Of a stretch of DNA of 64,000 nucleotides, positions 62,647 through 64,000 are shown in pieces. Position 1 is the stretch's first letter, and every line of letters begins with the position of its first letter. Below the pieces are notes generated by a model. The model was not told the origin of the DNA. It ran no database searches and saw nothing but the letters and a program-made list of their open reading frames with translations. The stretch is from CAWDMC01 sp963803295. Lineage in GTDB: Bacteria; Acidobacteriota; Terriglobia; UBA7540. The translations under genes and the position numbers were made by a program. The DNA lies in assembly GCA_963803295.1 (NCBI GenBank), contig CAWDMC010000022.1, forward strand, positions 186,001 to 250,000. The letters run 5' to 3'.

Positions 62647-63902
62647 TGGTTTACGCCAAGCACTTGCAGTGTCGTGAGTGTAGCAAGACCTACGAGCTGG
62701 GGCCTATTGCGGCTTGCGAGGACTGCTGGGCCCCGCTCGAGGTCGTATACGATTACGGCCGCATCTGGTCGGACGTGCGTCGAGACGATATCGCCTTGCG
62801 GCCGACTAACATGTGGCGCTATCGCGAGTTACTGCCCCTTGCCGGAAATCCGTGGGTAGGCCAGAACACCGGCTTCACTCCCCTGGTCCGGGCAGACCGT
62901 CTGGCGCGCTCTCTGGGCGCTCGCGAAGTGTATGTGAAGAACGACGCCGTCAACCATCCCACGCTTTCCTTTAAAGATCGCGTAGTGGCCGTGGCTCTGA
63001 GCAAGGCGAAGGAGTTCGGTTTCGACACGGTCGGCTGCTCCTCCACCGGAAATCTGGCGAACTCGGTGGCCGCGCAGGCTGCCGCCGGAGGATTCAAGGC
63101 TTATATATTTGTCCCGGCGGATCTGGAGACGGAGAAGATCATCGCCACTCAGGTATACGGGGCAACGCTGGTGAAGATCAACGGCAATTACGATCACGTG
63201 AACCGCCTCTGCTCGGAGATCGCCCAGAAATACCCCTGGGGTATGGTCAACGTGAATCTCCGATCTTACTATTCAGAGGGCTCGAAGACGGTCGGCTACG
63301 AAATCGCCGAGCAACTGGGGTGGCGCCTGCCGCAGAACATAGTGGTTCCCATGGCCGGCGGCTCGCTGATCTCGAAGGTGCTGAAAGCCTTCGGTGAGCT
63401 GCAGAAGCTCGGCTGGGTGGAGCCCAACCCGACCAGGTTTTTCGGCGCTCAGGCCACAGGATGCAATCCGATCACGGCCGCCGCCAAGCGGGGCTCGCCC
63501 GAAATCCAGCCCCAGAAGCCAAATACCATCGCCAAGTCGCTCGCCATCGGCAATCCGGCCGATGGCTACTTCGCCGTGAAGGGAATCTTGGCCAGCGGCG
63601 GTACCGGCGAAGACGTGAGCGATGAAGAGATCGCCGAAGGCATTGAAATGCTTGCCGAGACCGAGGGAATCTTTACCGAAACTGCAGGCGGCGTTACCGT
63701 GGCGGTCACTCGCAAGCTGATTCAGCAGGGTCGTCTCGATCCTGACGAGTCGATTGTCGTTACGATCACCGGCAACGGCCTGAAGACGATCAACGCGGTG
63801 AGTGGCCGGCGCGAAGAGACCTTGGTAATCCGTCCCAAGTTGGCCGACTTTGAGGATCAGTGCCTGAATCTTTCTTCGGATGTGGAAACAGTCAGTGTCT
63901 GA
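62646..63902 (+). CDS. thrC: Threonine synthase
   Basis: A 418-residue PLP enzyme with an N-terminal zinc-ribbon-like segment (LQCRECSKTYELG, ACEDCW), seen in many bacterial threonine synthases. The cofactor lysine is in TLSFKDRVV. Other motifs are GCSSTGNLANSVAAQAAAGG, VVPMAGGSLISKV and VTITGNGLK. It converts O-phosphohomoserine to threonine and sits at the threonine/methionine branch. A SAM-I riboswitch and terminator lie upstream, so it is probably controlled by SAM. Downstream genes lie outside the window. Confidence 0.94.
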   Translation: MVYAKHLQCRECSKTYELGPIAACEDCWAPLEVVYDYGRIWSDVRRDDIALRPTNMWRYRELLPLAGNPWVGQNTGFTPLVRADRLARSLGAREVYVKNDAVNHPTLSFKDRVVAVALSKAKEFGFDTVGCSSTGNLANSVAAQAAAGGFKAYIFVPADLETEKIIATQVYGATLVKINGNYDHVNRLCSEIAQKYPWGMVNVNLRSYYSEGSKTVGYEIAEQLGWRLPQNIVVPMAGGSLISKVLKAFGELQKLGWVEPNPTRFFGAQATGCNPITAAAKRGSPEIQPQKPNTIAKSLAIGNPADGYFAVKGILASGGTGEDVSDEEIAEGIEMLAETEGIFTETAGGVTVAVTRKLIQQGRLDPDESIVVTITGNGLKTINAVSGRREETLVIRPKLADFEDQCLNLSSDVETVSV

Positions 63903-64000
63903 AACCAGGAATCGAGTTGGAAGCGGAGCTGGCAAGGCGGAGTTGAGAGAACACATCTGTAATAGAGCGTGATAGCTATTTCCCGGGGGGTTTCTCTTGT

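Overview
The window looks like a chromosomal stretch from a GC-rich soil-type bacterium, most likely an Acidobacteriota member. That is inference from the sequence alone: secreted PD40/TPR proteins, a PadR gene paired with a permease-prefix protein, an MCE/Mla transporter whose MlaD carries GTLG repeats, GMC oxidoreductases, and intergenic spaces full of short palindromic repeats. No rRNA, tRNA, CRISPR array or intact insertion sequence was recognised.

Layout. 1-4 kb: two divergent TPR proteins, the right one (1285-3977) carrying a CxxCH haem site and PD40 repeats but split by a one-base frameshift. 4-8 kb: a minus-strand four-gene operon (UPF0261/Tm-1-like, TIM-barrel PEP-hydrolase-like, class II aldolase-like, alpha/beta hydrolase) driven by a good sigma-70 promoter. 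8-16 kb: GMC oxidoreductase, EAL/HDOD signalling protein, BON protein, Tat-exported GH63-like glucosidase. 15.8-19 kb: PadR with its operator and a Wzz-like partner, a small CxxC protein (frameshifted) and PolX. 19-31 kb: a histidine kinase, an NtrC-type activator and a radical SAM gene. A textbook sigma-54 promoter with two tandem upstream enhancers then drives a receiver protein, acyl carrier protein, ketosynthase, GT28 glycosyltransferase, PaaK-like ligase, HAD phosphatase and class III aminotransferase. This is the most interesting unit: a regulated, undescribed acyl/glycolipid-type pathway.

31-40 kb: agmatine-to-putrescine genes (aguA, frameshifted aguB), the MlaE-MlaF-MlaD lipid transporter, a frameshifted DUF4965-type secreted protein and galT. 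41-51 kb: hemL with a geranylgeranyl-reductase-like flavoprotein, a dipeptidyl peptidase, and rluD-lspA-ileS. 50-57 kb: nucleoside hydrolase, glycerate kinase, a DUF4160/DUF2442 pair, a beta-hydroxyacid dehydrogenase, a visibly AT-richer patch with an orphan membrane protein, and an ICMT-like methyltransferase. 57-64 kb: a TPR protein, the tail of a REP-associated tyrosine transposase beside REP-like hairpins, a secreted orphan protein coupled to a GT1 glycosyltransferase, and threonine synthase behind a SAM-I riboswitch.

Two window-wide themes stand out. Six single-base frameshifts break five otherwise well-conserved genes, which could be assembly indels or real decay. Families of palindromic repeats, including inverted doublets resembling BIMEs, sit in many intergenic gaps.
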